Shown: piece after piece, positions 1 through 9,673 of the stretch
Layout of the letters: each line of letters opens with the position of its first letter
Numbering within the stretch: the stretch's first letter is position 1
Origin: Tritrichomonas foetus
Lineage: Eukaryota > Parabasalia > Tritrichomonadida > Tritrichomonadidae
DNA: 23,944 nucleotides
Assembly: GCA_001839685.1 (NCBI GenBank)
Contig: MLAK01000649.1
Span: 186,792 to 210,735 of the forward strand
Direction: 5' to 3'
Notes under the pieces: generated by a model
Databases searched by the model: none
Told to the model about the DNA's origin: nothing
Seen by the model: only the letters and a program-made list of their open reading frames with translations
Translations under genes and position numbers: made by a program

Positions 1-232
1 TGACATATTTTAAATTTATTTTTGTTCCTTCGATGATTCATTTTTAAGAATCAATGAAGCAAAAATGAATAAAATCAATGAAATCAAAAATTGTTCATTC
101 ATGATTTAAATTATAAGAATTTATAAATGAAGTTAAGGTGTTCAAATATGGGTCAGTTTTGAATAAAAATATGTGTTAGCAATTTTCGACGTACATATTA
201 TATAATTTTACGAGAGTTTATATTAAATAATT

Positions 233-2296
233 TTAAACATAGTTCTGGGCAGTATTCGCCCTGTTGCTCTGTCCACCCGAAATTACAGTCACTGTCATTT
301 TTGGCACGTCCAGCACGAAGTCCATTCCGTCATCCTTAAATGCCTGAGTAATTGAATCTTCAATGCATCTTGCCTGTGTCTTCATTGGGCCTGGTTTAAT
401 TCGTGATTTTACTGGCATTGGTGAAAGTTGGATATTTCCCATTGCAGGGATTTCTTCTTTCACTACGGTTGGATGTCTTCCACCGACAGCTGATTTTGGC
501 CTCTCGAGACTCATTACACGTGACACGAGGGCCTTTTTATCTAATTCAGCTTTTTCCCAGACGTTTTTCTCTTTGTTATAAACAAAGTTCTTTCTAATAC
601 TTTCTACTTCACTTTCAGGAATGAAATTATCAATGATTAATTGATACAATTCGATTTGCTTGTTTAAGTAGTCAATATTCGATGCCATTTCTTCTCTGTC
701 GGCTTGAATTTGTTTCTGTACTTCAGGAAGCTTGAGTTTCAAGTTTTGATATTGTTCGACATGTGATTTAAACCCGTCAGAAATTTGCTGAACTTGAGCT
801 TCCATATCATCGCACTTTGTAATAACTGCTTCTCTTCTTTTTTGACGTTCCTCGACTTCAGCAGCGAGCGCTTTAGCTTTGGCTTCTCTTTGTCTCAATT
901 TTTCACGGAATTCTTTGATTTGGGCTTCATTTTGTTCTGTTTTCTTCTTTAAATCACCAATTACTGCGAATTTCTTCAATTCTTGAAGACGTTCTTCGTA
1001 TTTGGCTCTTCGGGCTTTTTCTTCATCCAAAGCTGAAGCTTGAGCTTTCAATTCTTGTTCAAGTTTAAGACGTTCAGTTTTAGCCATATTTGATGCATTC
1101 TCTAATTGTTGTCTTTGTTTAGCCAGTTGGTCTTCCATATCTTTAATTCTCTCTTCATCGCTTTTAACGGGTCCTCCGCCGGGGCCACCCCCGCCGGTAC
1201 CGTTCAACTGAGCTTGGAGAGCTGCAAGCTCTTCTTGGTATTTGAGAAGAAGAGCATCTTTCGGATCCATGTTGACTTTTGGTTTGTTTTCGATCTTCTT
1301 CGCTCTTTCGGCGTACCTTAAAGTTGACATTGTTTCCATAAAATTGTAACTTGCTGGACCAAGAGCTGCAATCATCATTGTTCGAGCATTACCACCTAAA
1401 CTATCTCTCAAAAGCATGGTCAATTTGGAATCTCGATAAGGAACGTGAGTTACTTCTTTGGATGTTAAAGCAGCAATACAGTTTCCAAGAATCATCAATT
1501 CGTAATTGATATTAATTCCCTCTTTCATGCCTTCACCTTCAGCGCCAGTTTTTGCTACTCTTTCTGAACCTGCAAGGTCGACAAGATTAAGGCGAGCTGA
1601 TCTGACGTGCTGGCCACCCTCCATTTGTGTCAAAGTTTCAACATTAAGTGTCAAAATTGAGTGAGAACGAGAGCTTTCTGCATTCATATTAGTTTTTCGC
1701 ACTTTTCTGTTTTTCTTACCAAAATTAAGAAGTGTACTCAAATCATCTAAGCATTGAACTTTATGGACGGCCACGCCTCTGATTTGGACACCATGTTGTG
1801 GATCTTCTCTGATTTTGAGTTGCTCTTTTTGATCTTTTGAAAGGAGGTCGCGCAATTCGTTGTTGTAAATTTCGACATAAGTAACGGTTACCATAAATTG
1901 TTGAGTATCAGAATTTGCGTTGATATATTCGAAAATGTGTTCGAAAGCACGGGGCATAATTCCTCTAAGATCGCCTTCTTTTCCATCCATTGAAAAAGTT
2001 TTACCTGTTCCGGTTTGACCATAAGCGAATATTGTTCCGTTAAAACCTTCGAGAACACCTGAAACAATAGGAGCGGCTGTCGTATCGTAAACTTCTTCTT
2101 GCGGAATTCCTTCGGGGAATGCGAAATCGAATTTAAAGTTGACTTTCTGGCCTTGTGGATTTGTGACATAAACAGTGGCTTCACTTTGATCAATATCGAC
2201 GATTTTATGAAAACCTTCCTTTTTTTCATTCGCTGACATTGGTCGGAGCCTTACAGCAACTTTGACTGCCTCTCGCTCCGCTGATTTAGGAGGCAT
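233..2296 (-). CDS. Kinesin-2 family motor (KIF3A/KIF3B/FLA10-like)
   Basis: Plus-end-directed microtubule motor. Kinesin-2 subunits drive anterograde intraflagellar transport, normally as a heterotrimer of two motors and KAP. The 687 residues start at an ATG with a 13-base leader after a TCATAATC box. The motor domain (about 8-338) shows the P-loop GQTGTGKT (93-100), switch I NAESSRSH (205-212) and switch II DLAGSE (240-245). The neck NKPKVNMDPKDALL (337-350) is the kinesin-2 signature. A Gly-rich insert (367-375) precedes a charged coiled coil (about 380-560) and a basic tail. Odd: where family members have INLSLSxLGNVI, this protein has INYELMILGNCI (263-274), in the start of helix alpha-4. 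The stop is TAAAA, which carries the TAAA seen at trichomonad stop codons. The assignment to kinesin-2 is firm; A-type versus B-type is not decided. Confidence 0.95.
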   Translation of the reverse strand: MPPKSAEREAVKVAVRLRPMSANEKKEGFHKIVDIDQSEATVYVTNPQGQKVNFKFDFAFPEGIPQEEVYDTTAAPIVSGVLEGFNGTIFAYGQTGTGKTFSMDGKEGDLRGIMPRAFEHIFEYINANSDTQQFMVTVTYVEIYNNELRDLLSKDQKEQLKIREDPQHGVQIRGVAVHKVQCLDDLSTLLNFGKKNRKVRKTNMNAESSRSHSILTLNVETLTQMEGGQHVRSARLNLVDLAGSERVAKTGAEGEGMKEGININYELMILGNCIAALTSKEVTHVPYRDSKLTMLLRDSLGGNARTMMIAALGPASYNFMETMSTLRYAERAKKIENKPKVNMDPKDALLLKYQEELAALQAQLNGTGGGGPGGGPVKSDEERIKDMEDQLAKQRQQLENASNMAKTERLKLEQELKAQASALDEEKARRAKYEERLQELKKFAVIGDLKKKTEQNEAQIKEFREKLRQREAKAKALAAEVEERQKRREAVITKCDDMEAQVQQISDGFKSHVEQYQNLKLKLPEVQKQIQADREEMASNIDYLNKQIELYQLIIDNFIPESEVESIRKNFVYNKEKNVWEKAELDKKALVSRVMSLERPKSAVGGRHPTVVKEEIPAMGNIQLSPMPVKSRIKPGPMKTQARCIEDSITQAFKDDGMDFVLDVPKMTVTVISGGQSNRANTAQNYV

Positions 2297-3039
2297 TCGT
2301 TTTTGATTATGAATAAATTCATCATTGAATTATTCAGTGAATAATTTAAATAATTCTTTGAAACAGTAACACAAATTTTAATATTAAAATTATAGAAAAA
2401 TTTCTAATGGAAGTTACTTTGGCCTTATTTTAACTTCACCGTCTGTGGTTTGAGAGAAAATAATTATTCTTAGAATAAATAGTTCAATTTCTCTCAAAAT
2501 ATTTTTATTCAATCAATTTATTCAATAAGTTAATGGGGATTTGAATGTGATCATGCAAAAAGTTTGCTATTAACTTTTTCATAATTTTCTAAAATGTACA
2601 TAGCACTTTTTAATACCAACCACAAGCAAATAAACTTTTCAAAAATTAAAACGTTCTCACAAAAAAGTTGAGATATTTTCATCTCGTTATGGAAATATCG
2701 AAATAAATTAGCCTTGATATCGACTAAAAAGCGGTTTTTTATAACCAAAAGAAATTTCCAGAAATAAATGTGTATTTGTCGGTTTCATTTTATCTCGATA
2801 TTTTTTGTCCACTTTATCCCGACACCTTTCGGGAAATTACCTTCCAGATAATTCTGACTGAGCTTGTCCCTTATTACATAAAAAAACAATATTCGTGACA
2901 AAATTGGATCATTGTATATGTTTTGAAAAAGTTGAGATGTTTATAAACAATGTTTCTAATAATAATAAGAATAATGATGAGATTAGAAATTAAGTATCAG
3001 TTTTATAGAATATCAATTAAGATCCACTAATCAATTCAA
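2297..3039. other. Intergenic spacer between kinesin-2 and RPA1
   Basis: About 740 AT-rich bases without a convincing gene; the longest minus-strand frame opens with TTG and has no ATG of use. It holds an exact 13-base direct repeat, AAAAAGTTGAGAT, at 2662-2674 and 2926-2938, a minus-strand GAAAAAGTT at 2572-2580, and a small hairpin, TCCCGA (2817-2822) with TCGGGA (2829-2834) around a six-base loop, in a slightly GC-richer patch. It should contain the kinesin promoter and the RPA1 3' end. Confidence 0.6.
2305..2312 (-). promoter_or_regulatory. Initiator-like TCATAATC box, kinesin-2 gene
   Basis: On the minus strand TCATAATC lies just upstream of the kinesin ATG. Taking the A of TCA as +1 gives a leader of about 13 bases. 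This fits the trichomonad initiator pattern TCA-Py-(T/A); matching is by eye only. Confidence 0.45.
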
Positions 3040-4857
3040 TTATTGGCTGAATTTCTGAATTTCTTTCGCAAAGAAAAGCGCAGCATCACCAAAGTCTATC
3101 TTTGATGCGCTGACAACAGTTAACTTCACTCGGCTTTCATCATTATAATATTCTTCTTTTGCACGTGCCTTCAATTTGAAAAAGTTGAAGAAATTCTTCT
3201 GAACTATAGAACGAACTTCTTTTTCATCTACATTATCGGTTAAGTCTCTCCATTCTGGAGCTGTCATTCCAATGATTGCTTGGCCAACATCTTCACCTAA
3301 CAAACTGAAATAAGAACTTCCACTGAAATCATTGAATTTTGCAGTACAAGCATACCTTGGAATTGGATTTTCGATTGTTTGTTTACAGCTTTCGCAGAAA
3401 TATGTGGAACCATCACTGCTTTTCACTCCCTTGTTCTTACAGCTAGGATTAGGGCAAGCGAGATAATACAATTTACGAGAAGTTACAATTTCTTGAAGTG
3501 ATGCATAACATTGGAAGTAATCTGGTTTTTGGCCTGTGCCCATTCCATTGTTAATTTGTTCAAGATAGATCATTCTTGTAGATCCTGAATACTCACCACC
3601 TTCACCAGAAAGTGATGAAAAGTTTCCCAAGTTGTCTTTATTGCTATCCCACCATGAGAGAAGCTTTTGTGCTTCAGGAACTTGTGGATCGATTGTGAGA
3701 ATTGAGCTTGATGTAGTTCCAAGATTCTTTCCGTGGAATTCACCAATTTTGGCTTCTTTGATAGAGATGACTTGGTTTAAGATTGTAGATGGAATATTAA
3801 TTGCTTCATCATTCCAGAGTGTGCACTCAATTTTGATATTAGTGTCATCAACAAGGTATATTGTACGCTTGGTTAAATCTTTACCAGTTTTGTTGGAATG
3901 AATCTGAGTGCAATCATCAACTTGAGAGCAAATTGCAATTATATCAACAATCTTATTGACTTCAAGATCAGCAATATCCTTTAATTTCACATAATCATAT
4001 GTCAATTCGCCAATCGAATCATCTTCAGCAGCTTCTTTGAATGTGGTTGTTTTGTCGAATGATATTTCATACATATTGTTTACATTGTTGAATTTGGTGT
4101 TTGCTGCTTTGATTCTACCACCAGTGATTTCATAAATGTGATTGATTTCGATTTCTTCATAGAATTTTTCAGCTTCTTCATTGAAAAAGGTTCCACGGAT
4201 TTCATCACCAGCTTTGTCTTTTAATGTGACTGAGAAAAGTGATCCTGATCCTCTGTTGTTTGTCCAATTCTTCTTTTGTGACTTTTGGACAACACGAGCA
4301 AGAATAGTCCAGCTGTTGATGTACATAGTGAGTGAGGAGATATTAATGAAATTACCAGTCGTTGGTGGTCTCATTGGTTTGGGTTTGGCTGGTGGTGCAG
4401 CTGCCTTTGGCTGTGGCTTTGGTGCTGGTGGTGGAGCTGCTGCTGCCCTTGATTGCGGTGGTGGTGCTTGATTCATTTGTGGAGCAGCTGCTTGTTGTGG
4501 TTTAGAACTACTGAGAGCTTCTGGACTGCCAATAACATCATCTGCTGTTTGAGGGAGGACTGTAAGTTCAAGAATAATGAAAACTTGTCTGGAATTTGTC
4601 GTGGGGACGTTATAGCGACCAATCTTAATGAATTTGAATTGGGCAAGTTCACCACTTTCTATAAGGTGATTAAGTTTAGAATTGATGAGAGCTGGGCAGT
4701 AATTTGTTCCATCATTAATAGCTAATTTATACCTTGTGCCTGTCTGGCCTTCTTTTTTGGGCTGTTCTTTAATCTCCACAACTTGGACAACTGGATCGGC
4801 GATTTCTCTCCTTTCGACCATAATTTGATACAAGCAAGGCTCGAGAAGATTACTCAT
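3040..4857 (-). CDS. RPA1: Replication protein A large subunit (RPA70/RFA1)
   Basis: Large subunit of the heterotrimeric single-strand DNA-binding factor used in replication, repair and recombination; nuclear. The 605 residues match the usual size (about 600-620). Order seen: an N-terminal OB fold of the RPA70N type (1-101, with ALINSKLNHLIESGEL at 56-71); a Pro/Ala/Lys/Gln-rich linker (about 119-166); DBD-A (about 168-275, opening with the INISSLTMYIN segment); DBD-B (about 285-395); and DBD-C (about 420-600) with a four-Cys zinc ribbon at C468, C473, C488 and C491. All modules of RPA70 are present in the canonical order. The start is an ATG about 14 bases after a TCAT box. The linker makes a local GC-rich patch (about 4378-4500). 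Nothing is broken. Confidence 0.96.
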   Translation of the reverse strand: MSNLLEPCLYQIMVERREIADPVVQVVEIKEQPKKEGQTGTRYKLAINDGTNYCPALINSKLNHLIESGELAQFKFIKIGRYNVPTTNSRQVFIILELTVLPQTADDVIGSPEALSSSKPQQAAAPQMNQAPPPQSRAAAAPPPAPKPQPKAAAPPAKPKPMRPPTTGNFINISSLTMYINSWTILARVVQKSQKKNWTNNRGSGSLFSVTLKDKAGDEIRGTFFNEEAEKFYEEIEINHIYEITGGRIKAANTKFNNVNNMYEISFDKTTTFKEAAEDDSIGELTYDYVKLKDIADLEVNKIVDIIAICSQVDDCTQIHSNKTGKDLTKRTIYLVDDTNIKIECTLWNDEAINIPSTILNQVISIKEAKIGEFHGKNLGTTSSSILTIDPQVPEAQKLLSWWDSNKDNLGNFSSLSGEGGEYSGSTRMIYLEQINNGMGTGQKPDYFQCYASLQEIVTSRKLYYLACPNPSCKNKGVKSSDGSTYFCESCKQTIENPIPRYACTAKFNDFSGSSYFSLLGEDVGQAIIGMTAPEWRDLTDNVDEKEVRSIVQKNFFNFFKLKARAKEEYYNDESRVKLTVVSASKIDFGDAALFFAKEIQKFSQ

Positions 4858-5233
4858 GTTTATTAAAAAAATGAGTCTGTACGTTAAGGGCGATTTTGAA
4901 TAGTTTATATTTCTTTGAAGGGAGGGAGTGTCACTTTTCTGTCAGAATGAAGTTCATCTTTGGTTTTGTGAACTTTATTGAATGTCGTATTTTTTGATCA
5001 GAGGAAAATCTATTCAATCCATATATCAGAAAAGCATGAGAAATCTAGGTTTAGCAACAATTATATGAAATGTATAATTTTCTGTTCTCATTAAAAAATG
5101 AATTGCATAATAAAAATTATTTAATATAAAGAAAAGGTATTAAGAGGGATATAAGTATGCATACATGGAATACAATAATATTTTTACTTACAATACTATA
5201 ATTATTTGTAAATTATAGAAAATTACTATTGGG
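4858..5233. other. Spacer between RPA1 start and the 772-residue gene stop
   Basis: About 375 AT-rich bases with no ORF. It should contain the RPA1 promoter region and the 3' end of the 772-residue gene. Apart from the initiator-like box at 4865-4874 I see no recognisable element. Confidence 0.6.
4865..4874 (-). promoter_or_regulatory. Initiator-like TCATTTTTTT box, RPA1 gene
   Basis: Minus strand TCATTTTTTT ends seven bases before the RPA1 ATG. With the A of TCA as +1 the leader would be 14-15 bases, the length expected for trichomonad mRNAs. Called from pattern and position only. Confidence 0.45.
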
Positions 5234-7552
5234 CTAAATAAAACCTGTTTTATTTAATTCGTCATCATTTTTAACGGCTTTAAATTCTACATTCCATATC
5301 AGTTTATTTAATAAATAAGAATAAGTGCAATTTTGCTTCCATGGGAGAGAAAATGATTGCCCTTTAGGTATAGGTCTCGATATGTTTTTCATTTCAGGAG
5401 GAACTTTCGAATACTTTTTGATTCGTTTAGCAAACCATGAAATATTCACAGCTTGTGATTTCAAAAGATTATTCCATGGAATATTAAAAGGCAATGAATT
5501 ATATTTGTGAATTTTACACCAGTTTACAGTTGTTTGTAAAAGTGCAGTCGCAGCATTTGTTGAATATAAATCAATTTCATTGAAAAATTGATCAATTTGG
5601 AAAGGAGTGAACTGTTCATCTGTTTTATTGAGATAAATTGCCCATAAAGTAAAAATAATCGATTCTTGAAGATTAATAGACTCATGCTGCCTTAAGGATT
5701 CTTTTGATATTTGTCTGAAGAGATTATCAAATGCGTCATATTGCGAGCAGTTTAAGAAAAATGAATTAAAATCTTTAGTGAACAAAAATACGGAACATAA
5801 TAAAATGAAATATCTGCTTAAAATTCGTCGTTGGAGATTAGTATCTCTTGGCTCATTAATATAAACAATATTATAAAGAAAATTAATCATAAAGTTAGCA
5901 AAATGATTCGAAGGTTTATAATTTGTGATTAAAGTAGAAAGGCAGTAAAAGCATGTTGGTTCATCTGAGAGAATCAATAAATTTGACAAATTTGATAAAA
6001 ATTTAATAGGTACTTGGATTTCTGATAAAGCAAGTGCAAGAACTGGATATTGTGATGAATTAATTGATGATAACAAAATACATCTTTTTACGATTAAAGG
6101 TTGTTTTTCTAATAATTTCCTAATTGATTGATATGATCTTAAAAGTTCACAGCCAATGGAAGTCGGTGTTTCAAGAATTGGCACAGATATAATATAATGT
6201 AATGAATGACAAACAAAATCAAAGAGCATATCTAAAAATGACTTTGCTCGATTTTGTCCGCTTTTTACAATGTATGTTAAATAATCCATAACTGAGGTGA
6301 TTGTCGCAGATACCAATAAATCTATAGATGGATCAAAAAACTTCTCAGATGAAGTAATTAATTGATAAATACGTTGAAGATGCTCATGAATTAAGTTACA
6401 ATGATCCCTAACAATGAAAATCTTCGTTTGGTCATTTGCATACGAAAATCGAGTGAAAAAAGTATAGAACCAATACAAATAAACACGATTTCCACAATTA
6501 TTATTAATAGCTCTTAAATGATTGGCACTCTCTTTCAAGTCGTGGCAATAGGCAAAAGACAACATTTTCATTTGATCAGATAATTCGTCAAAGTTTCCTA
6601 AAAGATATTGATAGAAAATATTGCCGACAAATGGTATAATATATGAAAAAGATTCAGACACATTATATAAAAATAATTCTTCAATAAAAGTTGGACAATC
6701 AAGTGCAATAATTTTGCTTAATAATTTAACAATTATATCACAAACGGCTGGAATTTGAGTGGTGATATAAACAGCACGAGAAAAACAAGATCGAGAAAAA
6801 GTGCTGCTCCCGACAAAATATAAAAACGGCAAAAAATCTCTCATTTGTGGATTCTCATTTTGTGATAACGAAAGAATATAATGATTGCACAGTTGCATAA
6901 CATGGCAGGCATAACCAATTTCTTTTTCATTGAAATCGTTAATAAATTTTAACATTTGGATCGGATCAGGAAGCAAAAAATGGGTGTCTGGTCTGATTAA
7001 ATCTGGAATTTGGAATTGCAAAGATGGTATGAAAGTGGAAAGTGCAAAGTTTTTCTCAAGGTACGACGAATCATTCAAAAAGATTTTCATGATATATTTT
7101 AATGAGTGCTTGGGAATTGACATAACATGATTTAATAAAAAGTTGAAAGTGGGCTGTGTCTGTAAAATCAATAATATTGTCAAAGCATACATTAAATATG
7201 ATTTATCCGGATGTGAATCATTCATGTGACTTAGTTCTATGGCTAATTGATTAACCTCATCTGATGAAAAATTCAAATAAATATAGAGATGAGGAATGTT
7301 TTTTAAAATCATTTTTGCAAAATGATAATTTTTCTGTTGAATAAAATTTTTGGCTTGTTCAATAACAATATGCACATCGTTTATAGTTGGAGTTTCTGGC
7401 ATTAAATGAATGTTTGGAATTAATTTTACAATATTATTAAAAAAATCCGAAGCTGTTTGATTTTGTTGGTATTGAAAATCCGGCGAAAAAAGATCGGCAT
7501 AAAAAGGTTTGTATTCCTGAATTGATAATTTAGTTAAATCAATGGAACTCAT
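5234..7552 (-). CDS. Large helical (alpha-solenoid-like) hypothetical protein
   Basis: I do not recognise this 772-residue protein. It starts at an ATG (MSSIDLTKLSIQEYKPF) and is open throughout, ending in TAG. The whole length alternates hydrophobic helices with short polar turns, rich in Leu, Ile, Phe, Ser and Asn, much as in ARM/HEAT-type solenoids, but no repeat unit is regular enough for me to name a family. There is no signal peptide, no clear membrane segment and no catalytic motif. Codons are more AT-rich than in the kinesin or RPA1 genes. It is divergent from the PP1-like gene across a 719-base spacer. No clear initiator box lies within 20 bases of the ATG. Possible roles as a scaffold or transport adaptor are inference from the fold impression only. 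Confidence 0.8.
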   Translation of the reverse strand: MSSIDLTKLSIQEYKPFYADLFSPDFQYQQNQTASDFFNNIVKLIPNIHLMPETPTINDVHIVIEQAKNFIQQKNYHFAKMILKNIPHLYIYLNFSSDEVNQLAIELSHMNDSHPDKSYLMYALTILLILQTQPTFNFLLNHVMSIPKHSLKYIMKIFLNDSSYLEKNFALSTFIPSLQFQIPDLIRPDTHFLLPDPIQMLKFINDFNEKEIGYACHVMQLCNHYILSLSQNENPQMRDFLPFLYFVGSSTFSRSCFSRAVYITTQIPAVCDIIVKLLSKIIALDCPTFIEELFLYNVSESFSYIIPFVGNIFYQYLLGNFDELSDQMKMLSFAYCHDLKESANHLRAINNNCGNRVYLYWFYTFFTRFSYANDQTKIFIVRDHCNLIHEHLQRIYQLITSSEKFFDPSIDLLVSATITSVMDYLTYIVKSGQNRAKSFLDMLFDFVCHSLHYIISVPILETPTSIGCELLRSYQSIRKLLEKQPLIVKRCILLSSINSSQYPVLALALSEIQVPIKFLSNLSNLLILSDEPTCFYCLSTLITNYKPSNHFANFMINFLYNIVYINEPRDTNLQRRILSRYFILLCSVFLFTKDFNSFFLNCSQYDAFDNLFRQISKESLRQHESINLQESIIFTLWAIYLNKTDEQFTPFQIDQFFNEIDLYSTNAATALLQTTVNWCKIHKYNSLPFNIPWNNLLKSQAVNISWFAKRIKKYSKVPPEMKNISRPIPKGQSFSLPWKQNCTYSYLLNKLIWNVEFKAVKNDDELNKTGFI

Positions 7553-8220
7553 CGATTTTTCTCTTAAGATTCAAAAATTGACCATTCATTGACCATTTAG
7601 GAAAAAGTGGGATAATGACCGTTTAATTATTTGGACTCAGAAAATTATTGTAGGATTTAATCTCTGAAATGAGCCATACATTAATCTTTCTTTCTATTAG
7701 ATATGACTATAGTACTTGTACTTCTGCTTTCTTATTGAAATTAAACCATTTCTTTTCACATGTTGTGATTTTCAATTTCGGAATTCAGGAACCTAATTAT
7801 CAATATTATAGATATGTAAAGTAATACAAAGAATTATAGTATAATATATACTATTTTTAATAATATGTGAAATTGTCATATTCTCATTTCACAGTATTTT
7901 ACACAGTCAAGATTAGACAGAAATGGCGCATTATTAAACACTTAATCAAAATGTTTGGATCGAGGAAATCATGATAAAAGCAACTGTTTTGCAAATCGCC
8001 CAACAAAGAATCGTGAATTCATTTTCCTTTCATTCATTGTTTCAAGTTCAAACTTTTAACCGGTATTTCTTTTTCATTTGATATGTCAAAATTTTAAAAA
8101 TCATTTTTATTATCATAGAAATTAATTCAATTTTTTCTATTAGTTTCAATGACCCCATATTGAATGTATTCAAAACAAAACAATTAATCTTTGAATATTC
8201 AAAAAGTGATTTAATTTTCT

Positions 8221-8229
8221 GAAAAAGTT
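8221..8229 (+). promoter_or_regulatory. GAAAAAGTT upstream motif
   Basis: GAAAAAGTT lies 42 bases before the ATG of the PP1-like gene. The same nonamer recurs in other spacers here (9564-9572, 13248-13256 and 2925-2933 on plus; 2572-2580 on minus), including 101 bases before CFAP58. A regulatory role is inference. Confidence 0.25.
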
Positions 8230-8252
8230 AGTAATAAAAAAGTTAAAAATTT

Positions 8253-8267
8253 TCATTCGTTTCATTC
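8253..8267 (+). promoter_or_regulatory. Paired initiator-like TCATTC boxes
   Basis: TCATTC occurs at 8253-8258 and again at 8262-8267, immediately before the ATG at 8272. Either would give a very short leader (about 8 or 17 bases), as expected for a trichomonad initiator. Confidence 0.45.
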
Positions 8268-8271
8268 ACAT

Positions 8272-9303
8272 ATGTTTTCCACCAATTCCTTGGCTTTTGA
8301 AGCGATCACGAGAATTTTACGATGTAGAGTCAACAGAAAATCGAAAGAATCACCTTTTATGAAAGAAGACGATATTCTATCATTGATTTCGCAAACAATC
8401 GAAAAACTGAAAGATGAGCCTGCTGTTTTGAATATTGAAGGTGAATTTAATGTTGTTGGTGATATTCACGGAAACTTAGATGCTTTACTCAGGTTTTTTG
8501 ATTCTCTAAATTATCCACCATACTCGTCATATCTATTTCTCGGCGATTATGTTGACAGGGGTTCGAATTCAGCTGAAGTTTTATTCATTTTGTTTTCCCT
8601 AAAAATTTTGTTTCCCAGAAATGTTTATCTTCTCCGAGGAAATCACGAATGTGAATCGCTCACAACCCAGTATGAATTTCGTAAGGAATGTGAAGCTACA
8701 TTAGGGAAAAAGGTGTACCAAAAAATTATAGAATCATTTAATTATCTCCCGATTGCAGCAATCCTCAATAAAACCATATTTTGTGTTCATGGAGGAATTT
8801 CTCCAGATTTGAAATCTCGAGAAGACATCAATAAAATCACCAAAACTTACGAAGATCCCGTTTCGGGGATAGTTGGTGACTTGCTATGGACAGATTTTGA
8901 AGATTATGTTGAAGGATTTGAAGACAACGATAGAGGATGCGGTTATGCATGCGGTGAAGATGCTGTTTCAGATTTTCTGAAAAATTGCGAGTTTTCACTG
9001 ATTTTAAGATCACATCAACTTTGTGATAATGGATATTTATGGCCATTCGGTGACGATGGTCATTGCCTCACAATTTTTGGATCGGACGATTATATGGGTC
9101 GTGTCAACGATGCTGCTGTTGCAATAGTCAGGCCTAACAACGAAATAGAAAATAAAGTTTATCATCCCTTATTCAATTCTCAAAAAAGAAAGAGGAGAAT
9201 TACAATTCCTGATTGGCTCATTCACGAATTACCGTGTCAAAAGAATATTGACTCGGATTTCATTGCTCCAGAAAGATCAATGAGTGAACCAATGGTTTTG
9301 TAA
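8272..9303 (+). CDS. Divergent PP1-like serine/threonine phosphatase (PPP family)
   Basis: Metal-dependent protein Ser/Thr phosphatase catalytic subunit, 343 residues, close to PP1 length. Seen: GDIHG (63-67), GDYVDRG (91-97), RGNHE (122-126), CVHGG (171-175), LRSH (245-248). The metal ligands D64, H66, D92, N124, H173 and H248 and the phosphate-binding R96 and R221 are all present, so it is probably active. Odd: the usual WSDP is WTDF (206-209), and the SAPNYCG loop is GSDDYMG (270-276), keeping Tyr but replacing the Cys that reacts with microcystin in PP1. Short N-terminal (about 50) and C-terminal (about 50) flanks are basic or polar. The start follows two TCATTC boxes. Family is certain; the subfamily is PP1-like but divergent, and its substrate is unknown. 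Confidence 0.92.
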   Translation: MFSTNSLAFEAITRILRCRVNRKSKESPFMKEDDILSLISQTIEKLKDEPAVLNIEGEFNVVGDIHGNLDALLRFFDSLNYPPYSSYLFLGDYVDRGSNSAEVLFILFSLKILFPRNVYLLRGNHECESLTTQYEFRKECEATLGKKVYQKIIESFNYLPIAAILNKTIFCVHGGISPDLKSREDINKITKTYEDPVSGIVGDLLWTDFEDYVEGFEDNDRGCGYACGEDAVSDFLKNCEFSLILRSHQLCDNGYLWPFGDDGHCLTIFGSDDYMGRVNDAAVAIVRPNNEIENKVYHPLFNSQKRKRRITIPDWLIHELPCQKNIDSDFIAPERSMSEPMVL

Positions 9304-9673
9304 TATCGTGATGAAAATGATCCATCAAAATTATTTTCGTCAATAAAATGCGTTTTTATTGTTATATTTTTTTACCTTATATCAATTGAATCTATATTTA
9401 GTTTTTTTGCTCAGTAATAACTATATCCAATGAAAAAAGTTGGAGTTTTTTTAGCAATCGAAATTTTTATTGATGAACTTTTTCTGATTGTACATGGCCC
9501 GATATCTTTTCATTTTCTCACGAATTGACTGAGTTTGTTTTAATTTTGTTGATGTTGTTTATAGAAAAAGTTGTGTATCGTTCTATCAATCTGTTCTATC
9601 GGCCAAAATACACGTTATGTTCGTTACGAAATAAATTTAAATTAAACAGAAAAGGAAAGTTTAATAATTTAAA
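9304..9673. other. Spacer between PP1-like gene and CFAP58
   Basis: 370 AT-rich bases, no ORF. It holds GAAAAAAGTT (9432-9441), an inverted AACTTTTTC (9476-9484) and a direct GAAAAAGTT (9564-9572), the last 101 bases before the CFAP58 ATG. No TCA initiator-like box lies within 20 bases of that ATG. Confidence 0.55.

Larger units (their letters stand above)
7553..8271. other. Divergent promoter spacer
   Basis: 719 AT-rich bases between two genes transcribed away from each other (772-residue gene, minus; PP1-like gene, plus). No ORF, RNA gene or repeat seen. The right end carries GAAAAAGTT (8221-8229) and two TCATTC boxes next to the plus-strand ATG. The left end has a GAAAAAGTG relative near 7601. 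Confidence 0.6.

Noticed and set aside
1106..1321. Plus-strand frame inside the kinesin gene.
   Set aside because: It is antisense to the kinesin neck and coiled coil, with no motif of its own.
2551..2748. 65-codon minus-strand frame in the kinesin/RPA1 spacer.
   Set aside because: It opens with TTG, has no family resemblance, and is of a length expected by chance.
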